In this document: in pieces, positions 49,391-60,578 of the stretch
How positions within the stretch are numbered: position 1 is the stretch's first letter
Layout: the number at the start of each line of letters is the position of its first letter
NCBI GenBank assembly: GCA_964036665.1
Contig: OZ038528.1
Location: forward strand, 20,695,245-20,759,244
Origin: Gordius sp. MW1
Lineage: Eukaryota > Nematomorpha > Gordioida > Gordea > Gordiidae
Length of the DNA stretch: 64,000 bases
Direction of reading: 5' to 3'
Notes under the pieces: model-generated
Database searches by the model: none
Told to the model about the DNA's origin: nothing
The model's input: only the letters and a program-made list of their open reading frames with translations
Position numbers and translations under genes: made by a program

Positions 49391-50330
49391 GGTCCCTGCC
49401 TTTTATCAAATATTTACATTAGGCATACCACGATATTTATCTCAAATCCATAGTGCATTTTTACGGCGTACCATTTAACTTTCAAAAATTTACACTTGTA
49501 TTCATAATAGCTTCTACTTTAGATGCATGATTAAATAAGTATTTACTTATTTGTTATTAGTTTTCTTATAGCCATTTATATTATATCATATAGATAAAAT
49601 TTTGAATTTCTTTTCAAATAAATTTTGAATTTATGGTTTTGATTACTTTATTATTAATAGTAATTATCCTCTATCGATTAAATGTTGATCGGCTTTTCTC
49701 AGCTCGGTTTTTATACTCAGGCGTCTCTTAATTTTTCTGAGAAGCAGCTTAATTTGCTAAGCACTTCTGAGGAGGGAGGGTAATGAGCAGCTTATTTAGA
49801 TATTGGATGTAGGGAAAGCATGAATATTTAACAAAACTCAAACCCGTGAATTCGTGTTTCAGTGCATCAGCCATGTCGCGCGGCCCTGATAACTTATCTC
49901 ATGTATTGATTCAGTGGCGTTATTTTGAATAATTACCTATCGATGCATGAAAATATCAATTTTTAATGGATAATAATAAGGACCTATAATGAAAATGGGA
50001 GTGGGAAATGATAGTGCGTTGATTGAACACGGCTTAGGACAGTTAGTAGATGATGAAAGGGAGCGTATAACTTTGTACAAGCACAGTTTTCTTAAAAGGT
50101 GCCTTTGGAATTGCATAGCAATAAAACGTAAGGCAACTTCCTTCTCATATATGTGCGTATATTATATGATAAATAATATTTATATTTTGGTGGATCATTA
50201 AGTATATATATGGGGAGACAAAGCGAGATGCGAATAAGGCCGTCGCAATAGTGTGCAATTATGCTTATTCAATGGCTAGCAAACTATCTTAAAAATAGCG
50301 ACACGTTTTTGTATTTGTCCAAGATTCGGG
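49391..50330. other. Gap between ZMYND8 and the second dispersed repeat
   Basis: AT-rich, with no supported gene. A 70-codon plus-strand frame at 49989-50201 (GVGNDSALIEHGLGQLVDDE) looks protein-like at its start, then runs into TTGCATAGCAATAAAA repeat sequence. It may be a remnant of the neighbouring element. Confidence 0.35.
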
Positions 50331-50850
50331 AGAAGACAGGTTGCAATGACGGGATCTTTAAAGTAATTAACTATAGGGTGATACTTATTTAAGTCGATGA
50401 AAATAATTTATGAATTAAGCAATTTAATCCCCTTCCCATTATAGAGCTAAACATAGATGCGGTCAAAATCTTTCAGGAAGAGAATGTCAGAAAAAATTAT
50501 GTTAAATGTTTGTAAAAATAGCCCTAATGTTTTCAATATCAGTTAAATATTTTGGCGACCGAAATCAAGTAAATAATAACTTCATTATAAAAAAACTTAT
50601 AATAAAAATAATTTGCCACTAAAAATTAACGAACATTAAAGTTTTTTGAGGTATCCAGCTTGCTTTTTAAAAACCATGAAACGACTTTTTATGAACTTTC
50701 TAAACGAATTAGCGCTCATCCTTTTAATTTTGAAACATACTTCGCGAACAATTTCGCATAATATTAAGAAATGCGAGGATTAATCCTTACACAAAACCCG
50801 AACTCATCTATACTCCGTATAAACGTAGCATATTTGCTATGCACTTTTTG
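50331..50850. repeat. Second copy of the 25-kb dispersed repeat
   Basis: GAAGACAGGTTG, AATGACGGGATCTTTAAAGT, GGGTGATACTTATTTAAG and TATTTTGGCGACCGAAATCA all match 25191-25440 with indels. It ends at 50810-50850 with TATACTCCGTATAAACGTAG and CATATTTGCTATGCA, the reverse of the 24960-25000 piece, suggesting inverted end modules. The GC-rich hairpin block is absent here. A related end piece lies at 39328-39380. Confidence 0.6.
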
Positions 50851-51264
50851 GCGAGAAAGGTGGGAAGGGGCGAGAATGCCTATACGGGGGTATAAAATGC
50901 AAAATGATTAGTTAATTATTTATACAAATATTTAAAAAGTTAAGTTTTTGTAAAACCTGCTATAAAACACTTATTAATACTTTATTTATTGAGAAATAGG
51001 GTTTCTTTCATTCATTCTTATTTGTCAACTTTTACATTAATCAAAATGACGAAAGGAACGCAAATAGAGGGTATGACCTTGGAAAAGCCAATAGTCATCC
51101 TTTCAAAACGTACAACTTTCAATTTAGAGTTTTTTTGATATACTGTATAAATTAAACAATTAGCTGTAGGCAACCCATAATTTGAATTATGACTATAGAC
51201 TATTCAAATCATGCGCATATGCATAGTATAAACAAGATATTTAAAAAACGAAAAATTTTCAAAT

Positions 51265-52140
51265 CAGACCTTGGCCACTGGTCATTTTTTCCATCACTTT
51301 GGCCAGTGGTTATATTTTCTAATGGTTAGCAGACAGCTAAAAAACTAGCCTATAATTATATTCTAGAAAAAAAAATCGATTTTAATCTCTGGCCAGTGGC
51401 CATTTTTTTTATTGGTCAGTAGCCAGCAAACGGCCAAATACTATATTTAAAAAATAGAAGAAAAAAATTTGCTACACTTTGACCAATGGTCATTTTTTTC
51501 ATTGGTCAGTAGCCAGGACACGGTCAAAAAGAATATATATACATGAAGACTAAAAAAAACAAAACAAAAAAAGTGATTCACGATTTGGCCAATGGTCATT
51601 TTATTCGTTGGTCAGCAGCCAGCGGACGGCCAAAAAGCCATATTATCAATGGTATTAACAAAAACAAAATATTAATTTTAAAAAAAAATAAAAAAAAATT
51701 TGGCCTCCCCGGGATTTGAACCCACATTGTAGGGGGGGGGGGAAAGGAACCCATATCAGTAGAGGCATAGGCTCTTGTAGGGGGGGGGCACAGGGTAATT
51801 ATCAATGTTAGCCAGAAAAAAACGAAAGAAAAATTTCGATTCACACTTTGGCCAATGGTCATTTTTTTTATTGGTCAGCAGCCAGCGGACGGCCAAAAAG
51901 CCATATTATCAATGGTATTAACAAAACAATATATTAATTAAAACAAAAAAATAAAAAAAAAATTGGCCTCCCCGGGATTCGTACCCACATCAGTAAAGGC
52001 ATAGGCCTTTGTAGGGGGGAGCACAGGGTATCGTACTCAGGATGGCCTATTCGAATTTTAAGCGGTCTCAGTGGTAAACACGACGAAAAGCGTGACAAGA
52101 CATTCGGTGCAAGACACGAAAGAGCGTGACAAGACATAAT
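51265..52140 (-). repeat. Satellite-like composite repeat, cluster D (reverse orientation)
   Basis: The same repeat read on the minus strand: GGCCAATGGTCATTTTTTTC / TTGGTCAGCAGCCAGCGG units, B boxes as CGGGATTTGAACCCA (about 51711) and CGGGATTCGTACCCA (about 51973), and the ACACGA..GCGTGACAAGACAT module at the far end. Its order mirrors cluster A, so it is an inverted copy about 28 kb away. Confidence 0.85.
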
Positions 52141-52373
52141 AATATATGGTTATTTTACAGGCAGAAATGTTATTATAAGCTTAGCCAGGATTTGGATAAG
52201 AAGGGACATGTATAAAAGAGCACCTAGATAGTAATTCATCCAAAATTTCACGGTAATTTATAAAAAATTAAAAATGTTAAAATTCAGGGGACAAATACCC
52301 CTCTCTGCCCGCCTCGCCTAATAATTTGGTAGATTTAAGTTAAAGATTAGGAATTATTTGTAAGCAATATAAG

Positions 52374-52543
52374 CAAGGGCGTAGCCAGCATTGGAATTAG
52401 AAGGGGGCAATAATAATAATATAGGGAGGAGCGAAATGATCATTTTCTGAAATATCAGCCATTATTTTAATAATATTCAAATTTTTGGATTTGAAGGGGG
52501 CAACCGCCCCTCCCTGCCCTCCCCCCCCGGGCTACGCCCATGG
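52374..52543 (-). mobile_element. MITE-like element, family I, reverse copy beside the EGF exon
   Basis: AAGGGCGTAGCCAGCATTGG to CCCCGGGCTACGCCCATGGG, with the middle in reverse. It ends about 17 nt from the EGF exon boundary at 52560, inside the adjoining intron. Confidence 0.75.
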
Positions 52544-52559
52544 GTATAAATAAAATTAC

Positions 52560-54000
52560 TTGAACAATAGTATCCGTCACCTAACAAGATGTATCCAGTG
52601 AAACATTGACACTCAAATGTATTGTCTCGTAAATCGATGCATATTTGGGCACAAACATTTTTGTCTGTTAGACAATCTCCTGCAAAGTATTTGGATAAAT
52701 ATCAAGAAAAACTTTTATTAAAATAAAAAAATTATCAAAAATTACACGGTTGAAGAAGATAAATCAACTTGCAAACTGATTGCAGATTCTGGTGGTAGTT
52801 CACTATTTAATTAGGATAAAAAATTTATTTGTAATTGATTCCTCTCCCCTTTATTTATAAATCAAATTTAGTAAATCAAAATTTTACCGATTAATTTGCA
52901 AGTTACTAACGTTTGAAAATCCCCAAAATGGCTTTTTTTAGCAACTTTGACAAAATATTTCAAAAACTTGACGTATAGGGAAAAAAATAAAAATATATTC
53001 GTTAACCGTGAAAAACTCTACCAGAATAGGCAAATAGTTTGCCGGTTGATTTTAGAAATCTATTTGTTGAGATATGAATTAAGAAAAATATTTTTATATT
53101 TTTTTCGAAAAATATTTAAAATGTTATGAATGGGCCGCCCGATTGCTACTAAGTTTTTACCAATGAAAACGTCAATTAATGTAAAATTTAATTAGTAAAA
53201 GATTGTGATAAATTAATACAAGTCACAAGTTATTAATTACCTACCAATTTCTATCAATTTTTTTTAAACTGGAGGTCCAATTACTTTTTAAGCTAGGGTT
53301 TGAAAATTTAATTGGTTTTTTGGTGAAAATATGTTACACAGTATTTATAAATAATTTGATGGTATTGAAGCATTTTTTAAGATGGCGTTTTGTTAGGCTT
53401 TTTGTGTATAACTTAAAATCCAAGGCGCTCAAAACATAGGACCAAATTTTATCTAGTATGAAACCGAAAATAATATTTAAGTAAGCGAACCTTATATTTT
53501 CAGCTCTTAAAATTTATTTTAAACAACGTTATAAAGTGTTTATTTAATAATTTGGTTTAAGATACTATCGAGCAAAATATTTATCTACTAAAACTTTAAA
53601 CACATATATATAAATTAGTAAAAACAATATTTTTTACTATTAAAAGACAAAATAATTGAGAAACTAAAATTTTATTGAATTTTTATGTCTTTGTATTCAT
53701 CTTTTAGCAGCAAACATTAAATACTAAAAATATTAATTTCACTACTTTTTTACAAATAGAATTATAAAAAATTGGTCAAGTTTATATTAATACACAATGT
53801 ACATATTTTATCGTAAAACCAGAAAAATATAAATATTGTAAAATGCAATCTTACTATTATATTTTTAAAATAAAAATTATGGCTCATGTAATAAATTTAC
53901 CTTGAAAAACGCTTTCTTTCATAATTTCATGACCGCAGATACTCGATAAATATTGGAAGGACGTGAAAATGAATATCAAAAATCTCAATAGTGTAGGCAT
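52560..54000 (-). CDS. Signal-peptide exon plus EGF-like exon (5' end of an extracellular protein gene)
   Basis: Two minus-strand exons. Exon 1, 54000-53901, opens with ATG and encodes 33 residues with a classic secretory signal: MPTLLR, a hydrophobic run FLIFIFTSFQYLSSI, then a likely cleavage site near CG-H. It ends in phase 1 at CAAG/GTAAAT. Exon 2, 52679-52560, has a TTTGCAG acceptor and starts and ends in phase 1, the usual symmetry for EGF modules. It encodes one EGF-like domain with six cysteines spaced C-x6-C-x3-C-x9-C-x-C-x12-C (DCLTDKNVCAQIC, then ECQCFTGYILLGDGYYC). The frame continues past 52560 into an unidentified or very distant exon. The laminin-G exons at 21661-23073 begin in the matching phase; joined, the protein would be 303 aa (signal peptide, EGF, linker, LamG) with no obvious transmembrane segment. 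That join is inference. No other EGF exon was recognised between. Confidence 0.75.
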
Positions 54001-57000
54001 ATTTATTTTTGTAGATAATATAAAGTATAACTATTTTAAAAAATCTTAAATCATAATAAATGAGTTTTTCACGTTATTTTTAACCAGTTTATAGGTGGAA
54101 AATAAAATATTATTTTACAAATATGTGTGTTTATCGCTAAACTAACAGTGAGATTAAATGTAAAGATATGAGAAGCGTCTGGGGAATCAAAATGGGCAAG
54201 ATGGGAACTTAATAATAATAATCGATAGGGAGATAATACCCATTCCCTGCTGGAATTTATTAATTCTGAAGTATGTTACAAAAAATCTATATTTAATAGA
54301 CTAGTCAATATCATTTCTTATTAATTTAATAAGCACATAAATATATTATAATAATATTAGGCAATTTTTTTTTGGAAAAAACTTAATTAATTTACACTTT
54401 TTAAATATTATAAAAAAATAAGTCCGTCGTAAATTTTGTTATGTCATTGCATATTACCGTGATAAAACATATATTATTTAATAAAATTTGGTCACCAATA
54501 TAGATACTTTTCTATTTAATCAAATATGACCAGCTATAAATAATAAATCACTAAAAATAAATACAAATTTTACAATATAAAAGTATTAATTAAATTACAA
54601 AAAAATTTTACCATGAAACATTTCTAATTAGAAAAATAAATAAATTAACAAAAAAATACTTGACTAATTCTTACAGTTTCCATATGTCATAATATTTTAA
54701 TCTACATAAATTAATATTAAAATAGTGATATTTTATATTTTCTTACTACATAGATTTGCCATTCAACACTCTAGACAATGAAAGCTAATATATTTTCCCT
54801 AACGAGATTATAAATGTTTTTAGACAACACCCTCCCCCCTTACCATAAAAAACTATTTTTAACAAATTAGCTATCATTTCCTTATATCGTGCCTTCCCTA
54901 TTGTTATATGAAACATTTTAATCAATCATATAGCTTACTTATTTGTTTTTTATATTCTCACCAAGTTCTATGTTTGTGTCCAATTACCATAAAACTTATA
55001 ACTTCCATTTTCAAAAGAAACAATGTTAAATTTCAAAATTTTTATCTAGATAACAATTTAGAAATAAGTGGGGGGTGGGGGTATAGTTTTATAAAATGCT
55101 TTTAAGTCCTAGTGTTATATGAAGTTTAATTAACACACCGAGTTTATCATGATGAAAAAAGATAAAAATGGTTCTGTCAATTTGCTTGTTACACAATTCC
55201 CACATATTGTTTTAGAAGTGTGGTATTTTGAATTACTATTGGACAAAGTATATGAAAAGGGAAAAAATTTTATGAAACAAATAAAGTAATTTCAAATCAT
55301 ATTCATCATATATTTTTGCAATTTAAAAGTCAATTTAAGGAATAATTCTAAATTTTCGTTAAAATTTAGTAGCTAATTTCCAATTAATTTGTGTCGCAAA
55401 AAATGATGAATTGATTAATATAAAAATTGATGTTTTTATTGCTACGATAAAATTAATACTATATTTAAATAAAGGCAAGACTAAATAAAATATACCTTAA
55501 AACCTCCGAAAACAGGTTAAATATAAATAATTCGAAAGGAATTTATAGCTGCCCCTTTCATCAGCAATCTATACTTATATTGCACCATCAGTTTTTTTTA
55601 ATGATTTCTTGCTTATAAAATTCAACAGCATAGCAATTAAAAATCGGGATTCAACTAAAACAACATTTATAACTGGTTTATAACCTTAATCTAGATCGCA
55701 AAGCATTGTATATATTCTCTAAATTTTTTTTTATATTTAAAAGTTTTTCGATTTCATATAATATTAAGATTTTATTACACTTTTGGAGCATTTCATGCAC
55801 ATACATGGACTCTTAAACCGAATTTATTGCAAACCTAATTTATAAAACGCAATGAAATAAGGACGCTTTTAGTGTTCATATTGATATGGGTCTAGCCAAA
55901 ATATGGAATGAAAAGATACAATTAGTTTGCGATCCTAGGTGAGGGCAAAATGATGATTTTTATTTAATTATTATTATATGATTCCCATCAAAAAGTCATT
56001 CTTAATTAATTAAAGAAATTAGATTTGGAGTGTAGAACTGGTAAATGGAATAATTTTTGAATTTTAAGACATTTTCGGCTAATAGAGTTGTTGAGTTATG
56101 GACTTTCAACGGATGAAAATTATGATATGTCGCGAGTTTTCCTAACTTTGTCATAATTTTAAAGTATAAGCGTTTTTTTTCAGATTATAATGTTCCAAAA
56201 AATAATTCTCTAACAAAATAATATGATCCTTATGCGGTAGGTCGTCAAACAATTCGGATTTTCGAATCTCAGCCTCAATTAGAAATTTACACACGAGGAT
56301 TCGTGAATTTAATTCGAAATTTCGATTTTTGAAAAATAATTTACTTGAAATTTATTTTAAATAGACAAGACTAATATGATGGTAGTTTTTATCTTTCCGT
56401 AAATTAGTTATTTTCCCCAATCATTGGTTCTAACTTTTGAATGCATATAAAAATATTTTAAAATGTTGGTTTTTACAAGATAAACTCGAGCTCGACTTCC
56501 AACAAATTATTCCAATATTTTTGCTAACATTTTAAGTGAATCGTTATTTAATGTTTAATATTATTTTTGTATTAATCCATTATACTTTAACATACATTAC
56601 TAAACTATAAATATACCTTATTTGTCGAGATCTCATTTATATACATTACATTATTTTTTCAAAATTTCGAATCCGATTATTCCCAGAGGCGTATTTTTGA
56701 CAATCTGTTTTAAAAATAAAATTATATGTTATGAGCTTAATTGGAATAGGTTGACTCTCTTTCAATTATTCTCAGCGCTTTTAACTTTAACAGTTTAGAA
56801 ATATCCTGCCAGATTCAACAATAATACAGGAGGTTTCAATTCCTCTAATTTAATTTCATCATTTGACATAAAATCAAAATTAATGCGAGATAAATTATTA
56901 ATGCATATTTAAACAATTTAACAGGTTGTTTTATTCATTCATAAGGTGCTTGTAAACTCCCGACGATTTTTGACATGACAAGTGATAAAAAATTGTGAAA

Positions 57001-57330
57001 ACTAAAACAAATAACTAAACAAACGATGTGTCTACGATTGCAATATCATTGTTAAACATATCCCACTCTAATTAAGTACAACTCTTTCCTAAAATATAAA
57101 GAAGACACTAGTTTTAGACTTTTTATATAATTGTACGTTTTAAAGACAAATTTATTTATCATTAAAAATAATAATTTACACATAGCGTCTATAAGCTAAA
57201 TCTAAAATACAATCATGATTTTTTAGCTACAACTCTAATCTTAAGCTAGAATTCCCGCTAAAACGGAATGTTCCCAATTTGGCAACGCTACATTTTGAGA
57301 TTTTACAGATCAACTGATCGCAAGGTTGAC
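54001..57330. other. Intergenic stretch between the signal-peptide exon and NUDT9
   Basis: Very AT-rich, with few repeats recognised. It should contain the promoter of the minus-strand signal-peptide/EGF gene (just above 54000) and the 3' flank of NUDT9. No TATA box stands out against the AT background. I see no further coding exon on either strand. Confidence 0.45.
57151..57156 (-). terminator. Candidate poly(A) signal for NUDT9
   Basis: AATAAA on the minus strand, about 175 nt downstream of the TGA stop. It is supported by position only. Confidence 0.35.
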
Positions 57331-59618
57331 TCAACTCGTCAAGATTCCATGTTTCTCAGCTACCGCCCTCACGATATACACGTGAGTAGCATATAGATTG
57401 TCCAGCTGATGAGCCGAGTTCCATGGAGGGCCTATTTCGATCCATCGAAGGGCTTTAGCGTCGTCACCCGCTTTAAGGGGGTATCTCGAAAGTGCGGACA
57501 GATCTGGGCAATCAGCTGATTAGAAATAAATTAGACAAGATTGGGTTGGAGTTATTTAAATTGATGTTATAAATTCACGGTTTTAAATTTTTAAAGGTTT
57601 TCTAAAACTTAGCACTTTTTCGTTTGAATATCGAATTTAAACTAATAACAGTTTAATAAATACTTAACGTCTTCAAAAACGAGGGGGGGGGGCGGTCTCC
57701 TTACAAAAAAATATAGAAAACTTTCCCCCCCCCCCCCCACCAAACCCTTTCCTAAAGAATTTCTCACCCGTTTTAAAGCATAAAATGTTCAATTTCGGCA
57801 TTACATGTATTCATACAAAGGTGATGTATGTTCTACTTTAACTTTGCCCCAAGTAACGACACTATAAAACCTGGATGTTTGGAGAAAAAAATACAGTATT
57901 TTCCATATTTGAACGCGAGATATATTCCGCAATGTATGTCTTTAAAATCGTTGCAATCACATTAATTAATGTATTATAAAGTTTCGAATGGCATTATGTC
58001 TTATAATAGATTGGGGGAAAAGATATTAAGAAATCAACCAAAAATTCTAAACTCCGTCCATTTAAATTTGCTTAGGGTATTCAACCCATCAATAGTCATT
58101 TATGGTATGTCTCCAGGAGCAACTCAATAAGTATAGCAGGGCAATTTTAGGATTGTGTGGTTAAAATAAAAATTTTGAAGGTGCAGTTAAAGGCTTTTTA
58201 TGCTATTTTCCATGATCTATCATAATTTATGTAATTTTCTTAAACCCCACTAAATCAAATCCTGACTACACCCATAAAACACTTTAATTCATGAAACCAT
58301 ATTATATTTTTAAGATAAGAAATCATTAATGCTAAGTAATTATATACTTATAGAAATTGTTAAAAATTCATACTGGATAAATGCAAGTTAACGGCTGTAG
58401 TTTCCAACCAGGCGTTATCTGTGTTACGTGGATCATCTACGTAACCTTGATACACAATTTGAGCCATGTCTTTAAACCATTCCTTCAATACTTTCAAGAT
58501 GGCCGCCACCTGGGGGGACTTATTTTCCTTTTGGAATGAAAGACTTAAAATCTCCTCTCCCAATTCTCGAGGGGCAGTGTCCAGATCAGGTGTTTCACCC
58601 TCATCAACCATTCCACCAGGGAATGCCCATTCTCCGTTGTCTCGCCTTTCTATGGCTAAAAATTGTAAAATTGATTTTGGCTTTCCCGGTGACTAAAAAT
58701 AACAAATTGTGCATTATAATAAATTAAGCTAATTAAAATTTTTCGACAATTTTTCGTTATAAACCATAAGTGAATAAGTCAAAAAATGTAAGTAATGTTA
58801 AAGTAGCACAACAACTTAAATCTGTTTGCTCATAAAATTAGGAGAACATGAAACTAAGTTTAAAGTCTTAATGGAATCTAATATATTTTATATTAAAAAT
58901 CGTTAAAAAGTGTGTAATAAATTAGTGCTATAAATGAAATCAAATTAAGCATTTACATTAAATTGATGATCAGGGAATAGAGCATTTTGCTTTTTTATAT
59001 CCTTAATAATATCAGGAATTGTAATGTTTTCATTTTGAGTTTCAACTTTTTTAGACCCACTTGGTTGATTGTGAGATTGGCCTGGATGAACTAAGTTCCA
59101 TCTAGTTAAAATTGTATCTGCCGCATGATTAGGACCCCATCTTCCTAAAAACATTTATTTGTATAACAAACATTATTTTAATTTAAAAAATGCAAATCAA
59201 TTTATAAAAACATATTTATAGATACTGATTTTATAATGACTTTTAATAGTACCAAGGTTGCCACGCCCTTTTAATCCAGTCCTTCCCCTTATGTTTAGGG
59301 GGTAACCATTTATAATAATATATTCACCATCAAAGCTTTTCCTATTAATTTTATCATCTATTTGATTCCACTTAAAAATTGCGCCTGATTCTTCGATTAT
59401 GGGATCTGCATAAGGAGGCTTGCTTAAAATCTTTTGAGATGTATATTCTCTAGGTTGATATTCCGGCCATGCTACATTCCAAGAGACCTATTAGTTATAT
59501 ATCGCAATATGATTATAAGTACCTTATCATGGGGAACCGTAAAGCGCTTTATGTCTGTATTTGGATAACAAGTATTTCGACATTTGTAATGCAAATTCAT
59601 AGGTACAACCTTTCGCAT
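57331..59618 (-). CDS. NUDT9: NUDT9-type ADP-ribose pyrophosphatase, complete, 5 exons
   Basis: Hydrolyses ADP-ribose to AMP and ribose 5-phosphate. Minus-strand exons: 59618-59523, 59487-59253, 59144-58957, 58692-58374, 57503-57331; all phases agree, giving 336 aa (human 350). Family landmarks in order are YPNTDIKRFTVPHDKVSW, YADP, PLNIRGRTGLKGRGNLG, GRWGPNHAADTILTRW, ILQFLAIERRDNGEWAFPGG, the Nudix box (GMVDEGE ... RELGEE, residues 200-220), YQGYVDDPRNTDNAWLET, and AGDDAKALRWIEI near the end. The Nudix glutamates are intact, so it should be active, unlike the degenerate NUDT9-H domain of vertebrate TRPM2. The spacing between the box halves is one residue longer than in human. The first in-frame ATG after a stop gives no clear mitochondrial presequence. 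Intron 1 is only 35 nt. The last exon has two in-frame acceptors 12 nt apart (start 57503 or 57515); 57503 reproduces the human spacing. Confidence 0.95.
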
Positions 59619-59630
59619 GAACCTTATAGA

Positions 59631-59929
59631 CCAATGTTACACGATCCAAATTCTTGTACTGTATAAGCGATCTAACATTCCATTTTCTTATTCGATCCAA
59701 AAAATAAAGAAGCGCCGGTTTGTGTTTTTCGCACGAAAAACACAAATCGTAAGAAATAAACAAAATTTCTTACTCACGTTTTCATATTGTGATTTCGGTC
59801 TCGCAAGGGCAGGTTTTGTAGGGTTAGGTCATTTTAGGTTCAAGATACATAATTACTTTCTTTGGATCGAATAAGAAAATGGAATGTCAGATCGCTTATA
59901 CAGTACAAGTTTGGATCGTGTAACATTGG
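59631..59929. mobile_element. MITE-like foldback element abutting the NUDT9 start codon
   Basis: Two 70-bp arms (59631-59700 and 59860-59929) are near-perfect reverse complements, with one base change and a 2-nt indel. The termini are CCAATGTTACACGATCC and GGATCGTGTAACATTGG. The 160-bp centre holds two smaller hairpins: GTGTTTTTCG/CGAAAAACAC near 59722-59742, and GTAAGAAA/TTTCTTAC near 59750-59772. Its left end lies 12 nt upstream of the NUDT9 ATG (minus strand), so the element must supply the 5' UTR and/or core promoter unless an untranslated exon exists further upstream. Confidence 0.85.
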
Positions 59930-60177
59930 CCAACGGTATCGTTTCAAAATGTCACAGTCCAAAATGTAACAAAGCCACATCGTGAGATTCGCAATTACTC
60001 ATTGCGCAAGCGCATAATTTCCATTGGGTAGTGTTTTAGGTCAGCGTTTTAGGTTAGGGGTTGGGTTAGGATTAGATGTACATCAAATTCCCTCCCCATT
60101 TGAGATTTAATTTTTCGTGATATTCGTGTGACATTTTGGACTGTGACATTTTGAACCCAAGACTTGGCCAACATAGC

Positions 60178-60548
60178 CTGAATCAGCTGGGAAATTAATT
60201 TATGTACAGATTCCAAAATATAGCATAAATATAAATATAAAAAGCTACAAATCGCACAATATTAAACTACTTAAAGATAATGCATTAATGTGATAGATTA
60301 TTTTATATTGGAGTATAAATAGATAATCCTAACCCTAACTCTAACCCTTACCGTAACTCTAACCCTTACCCTAACTTTAACCCTAACCCTAGTAGGTATG
60401 AGCAGCCGCTTTCTGATTAGTTTGTTGAGATTAGGTGAGATTAGGTGCTTTTTTTCCCAGTTGACCGTTTCTGAGTTGACTTGAAACGTAACTTGAATCA
60501 GCTGGGAAATTAATTTATGTACAGATTCCAAAATATAACATTTTAAAA
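60178..60548 (+). repeat. Direct repeat flanking the telomere-like tract
   Basis: The sequence starting GAATCAGCTGGGAAATTAAT and continuing through a GATTCCAAAATATA motif occurs at about 60178-60224 and again at about 60493-60540. It bounds a 270-bp segment that contains the CCCTAA array. This looks like a local duplication or insertion footprint; which one is not determinable here. Confidence 0.7.
60327..60393. repeat. Interstitial telomere-like repeat (CCCTAA variants)
   Basis: About eleven hexamers of CCCTAA with variants (CTCTAA, CCTTAC, CTTTAA), equivalent to TTAGGG on the minus strand. It sits between two direct copies of a roughly 43-bp sequence (see 60178-60548). Shorter telomere-like pieces occur at 16951-16980, 39201-39216 and 60050-60075. 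Confidence 0.8.
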
Positions 60549-60578
60549 GCTACATTTAAGGTAAGTGAGTTTTAATAT

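Noticed and set aside
23617-52140. CRISPR-like array
   Set aside because: Units are adjacent and diverged without unique spacers, and the genome is eukaryotic.
52745-52805. Possible 57-nt exon in the intron between the signal-peptide and EGF exons
   Set aside because: With the good TTTGCAG acceptor of the EGF exon the join creates a TGA stop; only a weaker alternative acceptor would keep it open.
57331-59618. C-terminal NUDT9-H domain of a TRPM2-like channel
   Set aside because: It has its own ATG after an in-frame stop, intact RELGEE and WGPNHAAD, and no channel exons upstream.
60298-60531. Minus-strand frame with VRVRVKVRVRV
   Set aside because: It is translation of the telomere-like TTAGGG-type repeat.
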